Positions 26,251 through 35,540 of a DNA stretch of 64,000 nt are shown here, piece by piece; positions within the stretch are counted from its first letter, which is position 1, and every line of letters begins with the position of its first letter. The DNA lies in contig CACDPP010000004.1 in NCBI GenBank assembly GCA_902554705.1, forward strand, positions 1 to 64,000, in the 5' to 3' direction. Source of the DNA: Paracoccaceae bacterium (GTDB lineage Bacteria > Pseudomonadota > Alphaproteobacteria > Rhodobacterales > Rhodobacteraceae). A program made the translations under genes and the position numbers. The notes beneath the pieces are model-generated. The model worked only from the letters and a program-made list of their open reading frames with translations, had not been told where the DNA came from and made no database searches.

Positions 26251-26294
26251 AAACCAACGATCGCATTGTTTGAACCTTAAAGTTAAGTAAATTT

Positions 26295-27353
26295 ATGAAG
26301 AACTCTGAATTTTACACTCTTCCAGATGTGCCACCTTTATTGAATAGCAATTTAGGCAAAAAGCTTCGAAACAAGCTAGATAATAAAACCAAACCAATTG
26401 GTGCTCTCGGTCGACTTGAAGATCTAGCTCTTCGTATTGGCCTTATACTGGGTAATGAAAACCCTGAATTAATAAAGCCACAGATGCTTGTTTGCGCGGC
26501 TGACCACGGCCTAACCGCTGAAGGCATCTCCGCCTATCCAAGTAATGTAACCTGGCAGATGGTCGAAAACTTTCTAGCTGGTGGGGCGGCCGTTAGTGTT
26601 CTCTCAAAACAAAACAATATTTCATTAAATGTAGTAGACTGTGGTGTACGGCATGACTTTGAACCTCGAGAGGGCCTTCTTATCCAAAAAGTATCAAAGG
26701 GTACTAAAAACGCTCTACAAGGACCAGCGATGAGTAATGAGGAATGCCAGCAGGCTATAAATAATGGTATGAGTATTGTTAGTGAGCTTGAAGGAAATGC
26801 TGTGCTTATTGGAGAGATGGGGATTGGAAATAGCTCAGCAGCTGCGATGCTGCTTGCAAGACTCACAGACAACGATATTTCTTCCTGCACTGGTTCTGGA
26901 ACTGGTATGTTTGGTTCTAATCTAAAGAAAAAAACATCAATTTTAGAAAAAGTCTTGGAAAAACATAAAGACGCCAAAAATCCCCTTGCTGCGCTGGCCG
27001 CCTTTGGTGGTTATGAAATAGCGACAATGGCAGGCGCTGTAATTCAGTCCGCATCAGAAGGAAAGGTTATTGTGGTTGATGGATTTATAGCTTCAAGCGC
27101 CGTTTTAGTGGCAAGCCGAATACGTTCCAAAGTTCTGGATTATTGTATTTTTTCTCACCGCTCAGATGAACAAGGTCATTCCCTTATGTTAGATGCGATG
27201 AACGCTGAACCTCTTTTGGATTTAAAATTGCGTCTTGGTGAGGGCTCAGGAGCTGCATTAGCCTGGCCTCTTCTAATGTCAGCCTGTACAATTTTGCGAG
27301 AGATGGCGAGTTTTGAAGCTGCCGGCGTTTCTCGTGATGATGAAAGCAAATGA
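26295..27353 (+). CDS. cobT: Nicotinate-nucleotide:dimethylbenzimidazole phosphoribosyltransferase
   Basis: Activates the lower ligand of B12 by making alpha-ribazole 5'-phosphate from dimethylbenzimidazole and nicotinate mononucleotide. 352 residues, normal length. Visible family segments include KTKPIGALGRLEDLA (about 32-46), CAADHGLTAEGISAYP (about 68-83), GEMGIGNSSAAA (about 174-185) and the C-terminal LRLGEGSGAALAWPL. It leads the cobT-cobS-cobC run on the plus strand. Confidence 0.95.
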   Translation: MKNSEFYTLPDVPPLLNSNLGKKLRNKLDNKTKPIGALGRLEDLALRIGLILGNENPELIKPQMLVCAADHGLTAEGISAYPSNVTWQMVENFLAGGAAVSVLSKQNNISLNVVDCGVRHDFEPREGLLIQKVSKGTKNALQGPAMSNEECQQAINNGMSIVSELEGNAVLIGEMGIGNSSAAAMLLARLTDNDISSCTGSGTGMFGSNLKKKTSILEKVLEKHKDAKNPLAALAAFGGYEIATMAGAVIQSASEGKVIVVDGFIASSAVLVASRIRSKVLDYCIFSHRSDEQGHSLMLDAMNAEPLLDLKLRLGEGSGAALAWPLLMSACTILREMASFEAAGVSRDDESK

Positions 27354-27377
27354 ATAACACAGTTTTGGATATTAAAG

Positions 27378-28193
27378 ATGAAGCGCTTAATTAAATCCAT
27401 TCGTTATTTTCTATTAGCGCTTCAGTTTTTTACCCGGATTCCCATAAAGGGACGTTTGGGGGAGTGGGTCGATTATAGTCCTGAGGCCCTACGTAAAAGT
27501 GCTGCATATTTCCCTGCCGTTGGCTGGATTGTGGGCGTTATCACGGCCCTAAGTTATTGGTTGATAGCTTCTAAATTACCCGATCTGCCTGCAACTCCCT
27601 TGGTTGCAGCCTTTGCATCAACATTTGTTGGCTTAATGCTCACTGGCGCCTTCCATGAAGATGGGCTAGCAGACTTAACTGACGGCCTTGGTGGAAGCAT
27701 GAAGCGTGAAAAAGCCTTGGAAATTATGAAGGATTCTAGAATTGGATCATTTGGTACTTTATCTTTAATCATTGCATTGGGGGGAAAAATATCACTGCTG
27801 ACCTTGCTAGGACAACAAGATATCATATTGGCTTGCTTGGCACTTTTTGGTGCCCACATAAGTTCCCGTTTTACTCCACTATTTTTAATTCGTTTTCAGT
27901 CTCATGTAGGCGATGAAGCTGGATCTAAATCCAAACCTTTATCAGATGCAATATCCTGGCCCACTTTTTCTGTAGGCACAATTTGGTGGTTAGCATCTCT
28001 TATTCTTTTACATTTTCTATATCCTGATGTCCCGTGGTGGGGTGCCGTGGTCGGAGCAGTCATAGCTTTAATTTGGATGTTCAGACTCCTCGCTAGACGA
28101 TTAGAGGGGTTCACTGGAGATGGATTAGGCGCAACACAGCAAATATGTGAAATTGGTTTTTACCTTGGCTTACTACTGGTCATGCAGGCATGA
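27378..28193 (+). CDS. cobS: Adenosylcobinamide-GDP ribazoletransferase
   Basis: Integral membrane enzyme that joins alpha-ribazole (phosphate) to adenosylcobinamide-GDP, closing the nucleotide loop of cobalamin. 271 residues with several hydrophobic segments. The family hallmark FHEDGLADLTDGLGGS (about 93-108) with acidic metal-binding residues is intact, as are the preceding AAYFPAVGWIVG and the later GDGLGATQQICEIG. It overlaps cobC by 4 bp, so the two are translationally coupled. Confidence 0.94.
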   Translation: MKRLIKSIRYFLLALQFFTRIPIKGRLGEWVDYSPEALRKSAAYFPAVGWIVGVITALSYWLIASKLPDLPATPLVAAFASTFVGLMLTGAFHEDGLADLTDGLGGSMKREKALEIMKDSRIGSFGTLSLIIALGGKISLLTLLGQQDIILACLALFGAHISSRFTPLFLIRFQSHVGDEAGSKSKPLSDAISWPTFSVGTIWWLASLILLHFLYPDVPWWGAVVGAVIALIWMFRLLARRLEGFTGDGLGATQQICEIGFYLGLLLVMQA

Positions 28194-28750
28194 AGCTATG
28201 GCTTGTCAGACACGCAAAGCCTTTAGTTGAAAAAGGTTTATGCTATGGACGGCTCGATGTCAGTGCCGATCAATCTCTTACTGAAATGGCCACAGATAAA
28301 TTAATAACTGCTTTGTCTGAAAACTCTGGGGTGAAAGTTCTATTAACATCACCTCGTCAACGCACAAAGCAGCTCGCTAACTTACTGGCCAAGCGACTTA
28401 ATCTCAATCTCTTAGAAGAAGAACGATTAGCTGAGATGGACTTCGGTGAGTGGGAAGGCAATCTGTGGGACGATGTGCCAAAATCTGCCATTGATTTATG
28501 GACGGAAGACTTTAACGACCACGCCTTTGGTGGGGGTGAAAGCACTGGACAACTTCTTGATAGAGTTTGGCAATTGATGAAAAACGCAAAAAATAGGAAT
28601 GAAGACCAAATCTGGGTAACCCATGCTGGAGTCATTAAAGCCGTTCGATTCCTCATAGACACTGGAGAGCCTTACATTAAATCAGCTGCAGACTGGCCCC
28701 TCGAAACAACAAATTTCGGCGACTGGATCACTGTAGACATCACGACTTAA
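28190..28750 (+). CDS. cobC: Alpha-ribazole phosphatase-like histidine phosphatase
   Basis: Histidine-phosphatase-superfamily protein of 186 residues. The phosphoacceptor His lies in LVRHAKP (residues 4-10); the partner Arg is in TSPRQRTKQLA and the second His in WVTHAGVIKAVRF (about 142-154). By position after cobT and cobS it should remove phosphate from alpha-ribazole phosphate or adenosylcobalamin phosphate. The stop codon is only 8 bp from the convergent tonB-like gene, leaving no room for a separate terminator. Confidence 0.87.
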   Translation: MKLWLVRHAKPLVEKGLCYGRLDVSADQSLTEMATDKLITALSENSGVKVLLTSPRQRTKQLANLLAKRLNLNLLEEERLAEMDFGEWEGNLWDDVPKSAIDLWTEDFNDHAFGGGESTGQLLDRVWQLMKNAKNRNEDQIWVTHAGVIKAVRFLIDTGEPYIKSAADWPLETTNFGDWITVDITT

Positions 28751-28757
28751 TTATCTA

Positions 28758-29729
28758 TCAATCTCGAGACATTTTTATAGGTACTTGAAAGCGATATTTA
28801 TCTTCGAAAAGACCTTCTGGTGCTACAGGATACTGAGCACGTTTAACAGCGGTAAGAGCAGCATTATCAAGCAAAACCGCACCCGAAGATTTAGCAATCT
28901 CTGTTTTAACCAGACGACCACTAGAGTGAACAGTGATATTTAGAATGACCCGACCTTGAGCTCGTGTTCCGCTTGGATAGAATTTCTTACGTTCTATAGC
29001 GCTGTGAATTTTTGAGCCCCAAGAGTATAGTTTTTCTCTTGTTCCTTCAGCCTCATCAGAAGATGACTGTGATTGCTTATCTATTTGCTTTGGTAGCCTT
29101 TTTTGAGATTTTTCTACTTCTGATGCTGATTGCTCTGGTCGACTAGCCAGCTCATTTTTTGCCTGCAATTTATTAAATTGATCGGCAGGCGCTACACTAT
29201 TTATGTCAATTTGCGGTTTGAATGTCGCCAAATTAGGGTTTTTTTTGCTAATGGTATAGTTTTCTTTGATTGGGCTGGTATCTTTCGTATCAGGCAAATC
29301 TAGAAGAATATTATCATTATTTTGCATAATCGCCTGATCAACGCTAACCGTAGAATAGGCTCTATTTGCGAATGCTGCAGGAATTATGGGTCTCGAAACA
29401 CTAAGATCATTTTGAAGCAGTTTTAGATCGCTTATAGATCCAATTTCTTTATCAAGATCTGTAACACCTTTTGTAAATGGTAGATTAACAGAAAGAGATT
29501 GAGGAGTGCCCAATAAAGCTGGAACTAATGATTTTATTTCTGGTGAAGTTTCCCAAGCTTTAACTAAATCTGAGGCGCTGAAAGATAAAGAACTCAAAGT
29601 TATAATCTCTTGCTCTCCATCCTCTCCATTTTGATTAGAGCCAAGTGTTTCCGGCAAAAAAAACGAAACCACTATGATATGCAAACTTATTGCAATCGCA
29701 CCAAAACTTATTGCCTCAAAAATCTTCAT
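28758..29729 (-). CDS. tonB: TonB-family energy-transducing protein
   Basis: Links the proton-motive force to outer-membrane receptors. 323 residues: a short cytoplasmic N-terminus, one membrane helix (about residues 8-27), a long Ser/Gln/Lys-rich periplasmic linker, and a C-terminal TonB domain (about 235-320) with GRVILNITVHSSGRLVKTEI and the YPVAPEG region. The linker is not strongly proline-rich, unlike E. coli TonB. It overlaps exbD by 4 bp and is the last gene of the btu operon, so it is probably dedicated to the BtuB receptor. Confidence 0.87.
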   Translation of the reverse strand: MKIFEAISFGAIAISLHIIVVSFFLPETLGSNQNGEDGEQEIITLSSLSFSASDLVKAWETSPEIKSLVPALLGTPQSLSVNLPFTKGVTDLDKEIGSISDLKLLQNDLSVSRPIIPAAFANRAYSTVSVDQAIMQNNDNILLDLPDTKDTSPIKENYTISKKNPNLATFKPQIDINSVAPADQFNKLQAKNELASRPEQSASEVEKSQKRLPKQIDKQSQSSSDEAEGTREKLYSWGSKIHSAIERKKFYPSGTRAQGRVILNITVHSSGRLVKTEIAKSSGAVLLDNAALTAVKRAQYPVAPEGLFEDKYRFQVPIKMSRD

Positions 29730-30121
29730 TTGTGGGACTCATTGGTGTGATCACTAACAATTATCTCTAAATGAGGAATATTCATGTCATTGAGCTTACT
29801 CAAAAGTGAAATTAACTTGTTGGCTGCCAAATTCCGATCTGCTTCTATAGTCAGCGTAGTTGGTTCACTTTTTTTAATTAAATCCAAAGCAATTTCTCCA
29901 GTTTGACCGAGATACATAACTTCAGAACTGCCAGTAATAAATAGATAATTTGGGTCCCCTACATTTGAATCACTCAAACCAAAAGGTCGTTCAATTTTTT
30001 CTACAGGCCGAGGAACTAAAGAAGATGTAATAAGGAAAAAAATCAAAAGCAGAAAAACTATATTGATCATTGGAACAATATTTTCTTTTTCACTGCCATA
30101 TGAAGTTTTTCTAAAATTCAT
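29726..30121 (-). CDS. exbD: ExbD/TolR-family protein (second copy)
   Basis: 131 residues: short cytoplasmic N-terminus, one membrane helix with the conserved acidic-type position in NIVPMINIVFLLLIFFLIT, then a periplasmic domain. Canonical ExbD has Asp in the helix (PMIDV); this copy has Asn (PMINI), which would remove the proton-carrying acid. The start at 30121 (MNFRKTSYG) lies just ahead of the helix and overlaps the first exbD by 11 bp; longer in-frame starts run deep into that gene. Confidence 0.82.
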   Translation of the reverse strand: MNFRKTSYGSEKENIVPMINIVFLLLIFFLITSSLVPRPVEKIERPFGLSDSNVGDPNYLFITGSSEVMYLGQTGEIALDLIKKSEPTTLTIEADRNLAANKLISLLSKLNDMNIPHLEIIVSDHTNESHK

Positions 30122-30515
30122 TTTCAGGCTCAAGAACTGACACATTCGTAATTTTCTCGGATTTAAGATATAACAAGACATCAAGTAAATCCTGAGTATT
30201 TGCTTCTGCACTGCTTCGTAAAATTACCAGTGCATTTGGAGATGGCATTAATTCACTTAAATTATTTGAAAGCTGATCGAGAGGGATTTCAGACCCATTC
30301 AATGATACAATATTACCCGGTTTTATCTCAACTAAACGTGGTGCACCTTCATACTGAGCATTTTGGCCAAGGGCTGAAGGCAAGTTGATATCAATAACTT
30401 TATCAACACCAAAACGCGCAACTAGCATAAAGAAGATAAGAAGCAAAAAGACTACATCAATCATGGGAGTTAGACTTGGGCGCCTTCTTCTACTGATTGT
30501 GTTGAGCTGTATCAT
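30111..30515 (-). CDS. exbD: ExbD/TolR-family proton channel protein (first copy)
   Basis: 134 residues with the canonical motif LTPMIDVVFLLLIFFML (about 16-32), whose Asp takes part in proton flow through the ExbB/ExbD motor. The rest is a periplasmic domain. It follows exbB directly (stop of exbB and start of exbD abut) and overlaps the second exbD-like gene by 11 bp. Paired with the Asn-bearing second copy it may form a mixed dimer. Confidence 0.9.
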   Translation of the reverse strand: MIQLNTISRRRRPSLTPMIDVVFLLLIFFMLVARFGVDKVIDINLPSALGQNAQYEGAPRLVEIKPGNIVSLNGSEIPLDQLSNNLSELMPSPNALVILRSSAEANTQDLLDVLLYLKSEKITNVSVLEPENEF

Positions 30516-31127
30516 CTAACTTGTCCTCAATATGGCCTGTGTCGCTAAATTTTCTATATCTGCCTGAACATTGTCGACTACGCTATCGTACCAACTCAGT
30601 AAAATTGATGCTGGAATAGCAATTCCCATACCTGCTGCAGTTGTTAATAAAGCTTCCCAAATGCCACCTGCTAAAGCTGAAGGGTCCGCCTGAGCTCCAC
30701 TATCCTGAAGAGCTTGGAAGGCTTCAATCATTCCTAATACGGTTCCTAGCAAACCGACTAATGGCGCAATGGTAATTATTAAATCAATGACCCTTAAACC
30801 ACGCCTTGCTTCCTTTAGATCATTATTAGCCAGCCGCACACATTCTTCTCTGACCATTTCGTTGGTATAACTCCTGTCAGAAATCGCCAAAATGGTTTGG
30901 CCCAAAATTTTAGCCCTTATATTTTGCTGATTAGCATCAACTGGCTCAACTTTTTTTTCCAACCAAAGCTTTAGAATTTCATCGGCTTGCTTTTTATTCC
31001 ACGCTCCTAATTTAATGAGATGCCAAAACTTCCAAAGCCCAACAGTTACTAATACAATTGATATTCCAAAAATTACCCATAATGCTGGCCCTCCAACACT
31101 CAGTGCATCTTGTAAGTGTGTTATCAT
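30516..31127 (-). CDS. exbB: ExbB/TolQ/MotA-family proton channel protein
   Basis: 203 residues with three hydrophobic segments (about 15-35, 110-135, 155-180). The family signature is clear in IAPLVGLLGTVLGMIEAFQ and ALLTTAAGMGIAIPA. It forms the inner-membrane motor with the ExbD proteins and drives TonB. The start overlaps the btuD stop by 4 bp. Confidence 0.92.
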   Translation of the reverse strand: MITHLQDALSVGGPALWVIFGISIVLVTVGLWKFWHLIKLGAWNKKQADEILKLWLEKKVEPVDANQQNIRAKILGQTILAISDRSYTNEMVREECVRLANNDLKEARRGLRVIDLIITIAPLVGLLGTVLGMIEAFQALQDSGAQADPSALAGGIWEALLTTAAGMGIAIPASILLSWYDSVVDNVQADIENLATQAILRTS

Positions 31128-31906
31128 TTCAAGGTATCTCCCTGAGCAGAATTTTTATTACTTTTTTTAAGAACAGACAAAGGCTGAAAAATTATGCCTT
31201 CCTTGGTTTTTTCATAATGTGCTTCGATAGAAAAAACAGTTCGCAAATTATCTGGTGTTAACACTGCATCAGCAGGCCCAAAAGCTACTAATTTTCCTCG
31301 ATCAAGCAATGCCAATTTTGTACAGTAGCGCGCAGCTAGACCTAGATCATGAATTGAAGCAATTATTCCTTTGCCAGCCTCCGCCAGCTCTGAAAAGGTT
31401 TTCAGCGTGCTAATTTGATTTGCTGGATCAAGGCTTGCTGTTGGCTCATCGGCCATCAAAATTGGAGTGTCTTGCGCCAAAGCGCGGGCAATTAATGCTC
31501 GTGCCTGCTCACCACCCGAAAGTTGCGTAGCAATACGATCGGAAAAAGCATTGAGCTCCATTTTAATTATTGCTGCCTCCACATGCATATCATTTTTTTG
31601 AATTGGTCCAAATGGTAAGCGCCCCAAACCTATCAAATCACGAACACTCAGCCCCCAAGCAATTTCTCTAACTTGTGGTAGCCATGCTGCTTGCTTTGCT
31701 CGATCTGATTGTGGCATCACTGATAAAGAAGAAGATCCAGTATGTTCTAAAATACCAAGAGCAGCGCGCATTAAAGTTGTCTTTCCAGCACCATTTGGAC
31801 CTATTAGTCCAACAAAATCGCCAGGCTCAAGTACCAGAGAGACAGTATCCACGACTGGACAGTCCCCACGAAAAACCGAAAGCTTATCCAAATTCATAAG
31901 GCTCAC
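31124..31906 (-). CDS. btuD: Cobalamin ABC transporter ATP-binding protein
   Basis: 260-residue FecE/BtuD-type ATPase. Walker A GPNGAGKTTL (about 37-46), signature LSGGEQARA (about 128-136) and Walker B PILMADEPTASLD (about 148-160) are intact. It overlaps btuC upstream and exbB downstream by 4 bp each. The position behind a B12 riboswitch, btuB, btuF and btuC fixes the substrate as cobalamin or a corrinoid with good confidence. Confidence 0.9.
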   Translation of the reverse strand: MSLMNLDKLSVFRGDCPVVDTVSLVLEPGDFVGLIGPNGAGKTTLMRAALGILEHTGSSSLSVMPQSDRAKQAAWLPQVREIAWGLSVRDLIGLGRLPFGPIQKNDMHVEAAIIKMELNAFSDRIATQLSGGEQARALIARALAQDTPILMADEPTASLDPANQISTLKTFSELAEAGKGIIASIHDLGLAARYCTKLALLDRGKLVAFGPADAVLTPDNLRTVFSIEAHYEKTKEGIIFQPLSVLKKSNKNSAQGDTLK

Positions 31907-32880
31907 GATAATTCAGCTCGCGTTTTATAAATAAGATGTAAAAATAGCGGTGCTCCTAGAATGGCCATGACTACTCCAAGTTTTAAATCACGATCAGGTA
32001 ATACCAAGCGAACTAATATATCAGCTGCTAAAACTAAGGCAGCGCCACCTAACATTGATGCCCACATTAAACTAGATGGTTGTGACTTAACCCAGCGTCT
32101 TAGAATATGTGGAACTACTAATCCAACAAATCCAACAGCACCAGCAACGGCGGTTGTTGCCCCAATCATTGCTGCCACACCGATTACCAATGCATAGCGT
32201 GTTTTGACTAGGTTAATACCCATAGTTTGTGCTGTATCTTCACCTAAAGTCAGAGCATTGAGTGCAGGGCCAAGTGATAAAATCATCATTGCCCCCAAAA
32301 CGCTAAATGGCAAAGCAATCCATACGTGATCAAAAGATCTATCTGCCAAAGACCCCATCATCCAAAAGACGATTTCGGCAGTTGCGTATGGGTTCGGTGA
32401 TAAGTTCAAAACTAATGATGTCATGGCACCAGCAAGCGCACTGATTGCTATACCCGCCAAAATCAAAGTCAATGAGCGTCCTTGCTTACCAGAAAGTAAT
32501 ATAATTAAGAACACAGCGAAGATTGACATTCCCAAGGCTGATAAGGGTAAGGCCAGCCAAAACATTGAAGCAAAACCTGTTTGCAAGGATAGTACAGCCC
32601 CCAATGAAGCTGACCCAGAGATCCCAATTAGCCCAGGTTCTGCTAGAGGATTGCGCAGATAACCCTGCATTGCCGCACCACTTAAACCCAAAGATCCCCC
32701 AACTAAAACTGCTAAAATGGCCCGTGGAAGCCTAATTTCTTGCATAACTGTTCCAAGAGAACCTTGCCCAGAAATCAGTGCCTTTAAACTAGTGGATAGA
32801 GGCGCCTGTGTATGTCCAATCAATAGAGAACAAAGAAAAAGTAATGTTACTAAAAATATCAAAAATAACCCTAGCCGCAT
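31903..32880 (-). CDS. btuC: Cobalamin ABC transporter permease
   Basis: FecCD/BtuC-family permease, 325 residues and about ten hydrophobic segments. Hallmarks are LPRAILAVLVGGSLGLSGA (about 60-78), the loop GIS(G)SASLGAVL and the late GFVGLVVPHILRRW. The start ATG at 32880 overlaps the btuF stop (TGATG), showing translational coupling; a longer in-frame start lies within btuF and is not preferred. Confidence 0.9.
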   Translation of the reverse strand: MRLGLFLIFLVTLLFLCSLLIGHTQAPLSTSLKALISGQGSLGTVMQEIRLPRAILAVLVGGSLGLSGAAMQGYLRNPLAEPGLIGISGSASLGAVLSLQTGFASMFWLALPLSALGMSIFAVFLIILLSGKQGRSLTLILAGIAISALAGAMTSLVLNLSPNPYATAEIVFWMMGSLADRSFDHVWIALPFSVLGAMMILSLGPALNALTLGEDTAQTMGINLVKTRYALVIGVAAMIGATTAVAGAVGFVGLVVPHILRRWVKSQPSSLMWASMLGGAALVLAADILVRLVLPDRDLKLGVVMAILGAPLFLHLIYKTRAELS

Positions 32881-33725
32881 CACCTTAAGCCTTTTTCTGG
32901 ATGAGCACGTTGCAGCTCTGCCACTGCATCCAAGACCGCTGGTGTGCCGCAGATCCATTTAGCATCAGTTTGAGTTATAGACTTAAAAGGGCGCAACGCT
33001 GGATGCTTTAAAATTTCCTCAGATCTAGAATGCCCCGGATATGCTTTACCAGTTATCACTAAATCTGGCTGCAACATAACTAAAGTTTCCAATGGTAGTG
33101 TTCCACCAAATGACATTCCTACCTCTTCTGTTATATTACGGAAGCCTGCTATTTTTAAAATTTGTCCAGACATTGTATCTGTACCAGTGGTATAACCATT
33201 AGCAGAATATATAGCGGCGCGTGGTCTTTCAGTAATTCCAGATTTCAGTTCTTCTAAACGAATATTAAAGTCATCGATCATTCTTTCTGAACGCTCTGAA
33301 TGCCCAACGAGTAGACCCATTTTTCTTATATTTTGAATAATATCGTCAAAATTTTGTTCGATAGGAAAAATTTCGACCCGAACACCCAAAGATTGCAAAA
33401 TTTGAACTGTAGCTTTTTCTGTATACACTCCAGCCACTACAAGATCTGGATTATCTATAAAAATTTCCTCAGCATCGCCTCGATTTTTTTTAAATTCTGT
33501 CGATTTTTCTGCTAAAAATGATACATTTGGATCGTGCACAATTTTTGATAAAGATGCTATTTGATTTGGATCCGCAAGCAACATTAAAAGCTGATCAGTA
33601 CATAAATTGAGCGACACAATTTTTTGAGGCGCTGCATAGGTAAAAGTGGCCCAGAAAAGAAGGGCCACATTGCCTAATATATTTTTAAAAAGTTGCAAGA
33701 ATACCAGCAAAGATCTGCCGCCCAC
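32880..33725 (-). CDS. btuF: Cobalamin-binding periplasmic protein
   Basis: Helical-backbone-type binding protein (BtuF/FhuD class), up to 281 residues. The N-terminus contains a Sec signal (NILGNVALLFWATFTYA) and mature PQKIVSLNLCTDQLLMLL is typical of corrinoid or iron-chelate binding proteins. The farthest start, GTG 33725, overlaps btuB by 41 bp. A TTG about 27 nt downstream gives a more normal signal peptide. The true start is uncertain. Operon context points to cobalamin. Confidence 0.87.
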   Translation of the reverse strand: MGGRSLLVFLQLFKNILGNVALLFWATFTYAAPQKIVSLNLCTDQLLMLLADPNQIASLSKIVHDPNVSFLAEKSTEFKKNRGDAEEIFIDNPDLVVAGVYTEKATVQILQSLGVRVEIFPIEQNFDDIIQNIRKMGLLVGHSERSERMIDDFNIRLEELKSGITERPRAAIYSANGYTTGTDTMSGQILKIAGFRNITEEVGMSFGGTLPLETLVMLQPDLVITGKAYPGHSRSEEILKHPALRPFKSITQTDAKWICGTPAVLDAVAELQRAHPEKGLR

Positions 33726-35478
33726 CTGTGTTAAAATCTTTTACTGTTTCATAATCAGCATCCATTAAATTTTGGATGCGCAAATATCCTTCGAGTTTTT
33801 CATTAAAAGAATATTTAGAGGAGGCATTTACAACAGTATAATCAGGCATATCACCTATTGTATCTTTGTAATCGACTATATAATTTACGCTTAAACTTGA
33901 AGTTATTTCGGGTGATAGATCAACAGAAATAGATCCCGAATAATCATACTTTGGAACTCTAACAGCTTGAGTTGTTCCTTCTTTTGCATCTGTATAAGTG
34001 TAGCTTCCTTTAAGGAAAATATTATCACTCATTTTCCAAATTCCTTCTACTTCTAATCCCTGCGATTTTAAAACGGAATTACTTTGTCCGTAGTCTCCCC
34101 AAGGAGTTGAGCCGGTAACTAGCGACGTGTCAAATTCGATAAGATTTTCAATCTTTGTATTGAAAACTGTAACGCGCGCGGATGAACCATCTTCGTATAT
34201 CTTTTCAAGTCCTAATTCCTGAGTTTGGCTTTCTTCCGGTTTTAAGTCGATAGCATTACCGGAGTAGCGCTCGTAAAGAGAAGGTGCACGAAAACCAGTA
34301 CTGCCCATTGCACGCAACCTGATACCACTTTCTAAATTGTAAATTCCTGCAAGCCTGTAGGATGTATTTGAGCTAAAGTCATCGGATTCTGTTTGCCTTA
34401 TAGTTGCTGAAACATCCATTGAGTTGGAAATTTTTCTGAGCAGATCAACAAAAACAGCTTTTTCTGTATCACTTCCTTCATCGCCCCAAGTAGAAACCAT
34501 CGCCTCTTTTGAACTTGCTGCACCAAATATTAATTTAGTTTCACCAATTGAGGTTTGCCCCTTATATTCAATATCCTGACGATCACTGTCATAGGTCGAA
34601 CCCGTATATTTCCTGGTTAGATCACCTTCTGTTATTGAAATTTCATTAGTAATTCCCGCAAAATTCAAAACTAGACCAATTTTTACAGATTGCGTATCGC
34701 GATCTAATTTATCAGTTAAAGGAGAGAATTGATCGTAATCACTGGTTTCAGATGAGCTAAGTGCTGCTAAATTAAAACCTAGATATTCATTGGCCATGTG
34801 TTCAAACGCGAACCTTAAATGATTGCTAGAATATGGATCAGCTTCGTTTGCTCCAGCTCCAGTTTTTTTAGCAGAAAATCCCTTTGTTTGTACTCTAGAA
34901 AGAGAAAGTGCCGCAAAACCGTTATCACCAACTCTTTCATATGATAGGCCGGCTGCATATGTGTCATAGGAACCTACCTCAGAAGTAACTTTTCCTCTTG
35001 ACCCTTTCTCGTCTGAAGACAGCGTTTTCAAGTTAATAACCCCACCAACGGCCTCTGACCCGAACACTGCTGATTGTGAACCTTTAATAAATTCTACTTG
35101 ACCTAAACCCATTCCTGGCAGGGCTCCAAAATCATAAGATGTCTGTGTCCCTGCAGGGTCAGTAACATCCATCCCATCGATGCGGACATTTATATATTTT
35201 GGCCGCAACCCACGCACTGAAATTCCTGTGGTTGTTCCTAAACCACCGTTTGTATCCATGGAAACGCCAGGAACACTTTCAAATGCTTGCGAAATTCCTA
35301 GAGTTGCATTTTGCAATTCTAGCTCACTTATGACGGAAACACTCGCGCCAGTTTCATCAATTCCAGTGTCTGTGTAACCTGCTGTCACAGTAATTTCATC
35401 TAATACAATTAATTCTTCGGCAAAAACAGGTGCTGTAGTCAGTAGTAAAACAGTTGATAATTTAATAGAAGATTTCAT
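33685..35478 (-). CDS. btuB: TonB-dependent cobalamin receptor
   Basis: Outer-membrane 22-strand receptor of 597 residues. A signal peptide (MKSSIKLSTVLLLTTAPVFA) is followed by a TonB-box-like ELIVLDEITVTAG, a plug domain (about 35-150, with VRGLRPKYINVRIDGMDV) and a beta-barrel ending in IFAGILATF with terminal Phe. ATG 35478 has AGGGTAGG upstream and starts the signal peptide; the in-frame ATG at 35505 is rejected. The cobalamin riboswitch in its leader makes B12 the confident ligand. Confidence 0.92.
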   Translation of the reverse strand: MKSSIKLSTVLLLTTAPVFAEELIVLDEITVTAGYTDTGIDETGASVSVISELELQNATLGISQAFESVPGVSMDTNGGLGTTTGISVRGLRPKYINVRIDGMDVTDPAGTQTSYDFGALPGMGLGQVEFIKGSQSAVFGSEAVGGVINLKTLSSDEKGSRGKVTSEVGSYDTYAAGLSYERVGDNGFAALSLSRVQTKGFSAKKTGAGANEADPYSSNHLRFAFEHMANEYLGFNLAALSSSETSDYDQFSPLTDKLDRDTQSVKIGLVLNFAGITNEISITEGDLTRKYTGSTYDSDRQDIEYKGQTSIGETKLIFGAASSKEAMVSTWGDEGSDTEKAVFVDLLRKISNSMDVSATIRQTESDDFSSNTSYRLAGIYNLESGIRLRAMGSTGFRAPSLYERYSGNAIDLKPEESQTQELGLEKIYEDGSSARVTVFNTKIENLIEFDTSLVTGSTPWGDYGQSNSVLKSQGLEVEGIWKMSDNIFLKGSYTYTDAKEGTTQAVRVPKYDYSGSISVDLSPEITSSLSVNYIVDYKDTIGDMPDYTVVNASSKYSFNEKLEGYLRIQNLMDADYETVKDFNTGGRQIFAGILATF

Positions 35479-35540
35479 CCTACCTACCCTATAAGGTTGA
35501 TGCACACTCTAAAGTGCATAAAGTTACTTTTTATCATTGG

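Noticed and set aside
26534-26977. 147-residue minus-strand frame inside cobT
   Set aside because: Antisense shadow of a conserved gene; composition follows the codon pattern of cobT and shows no motif.
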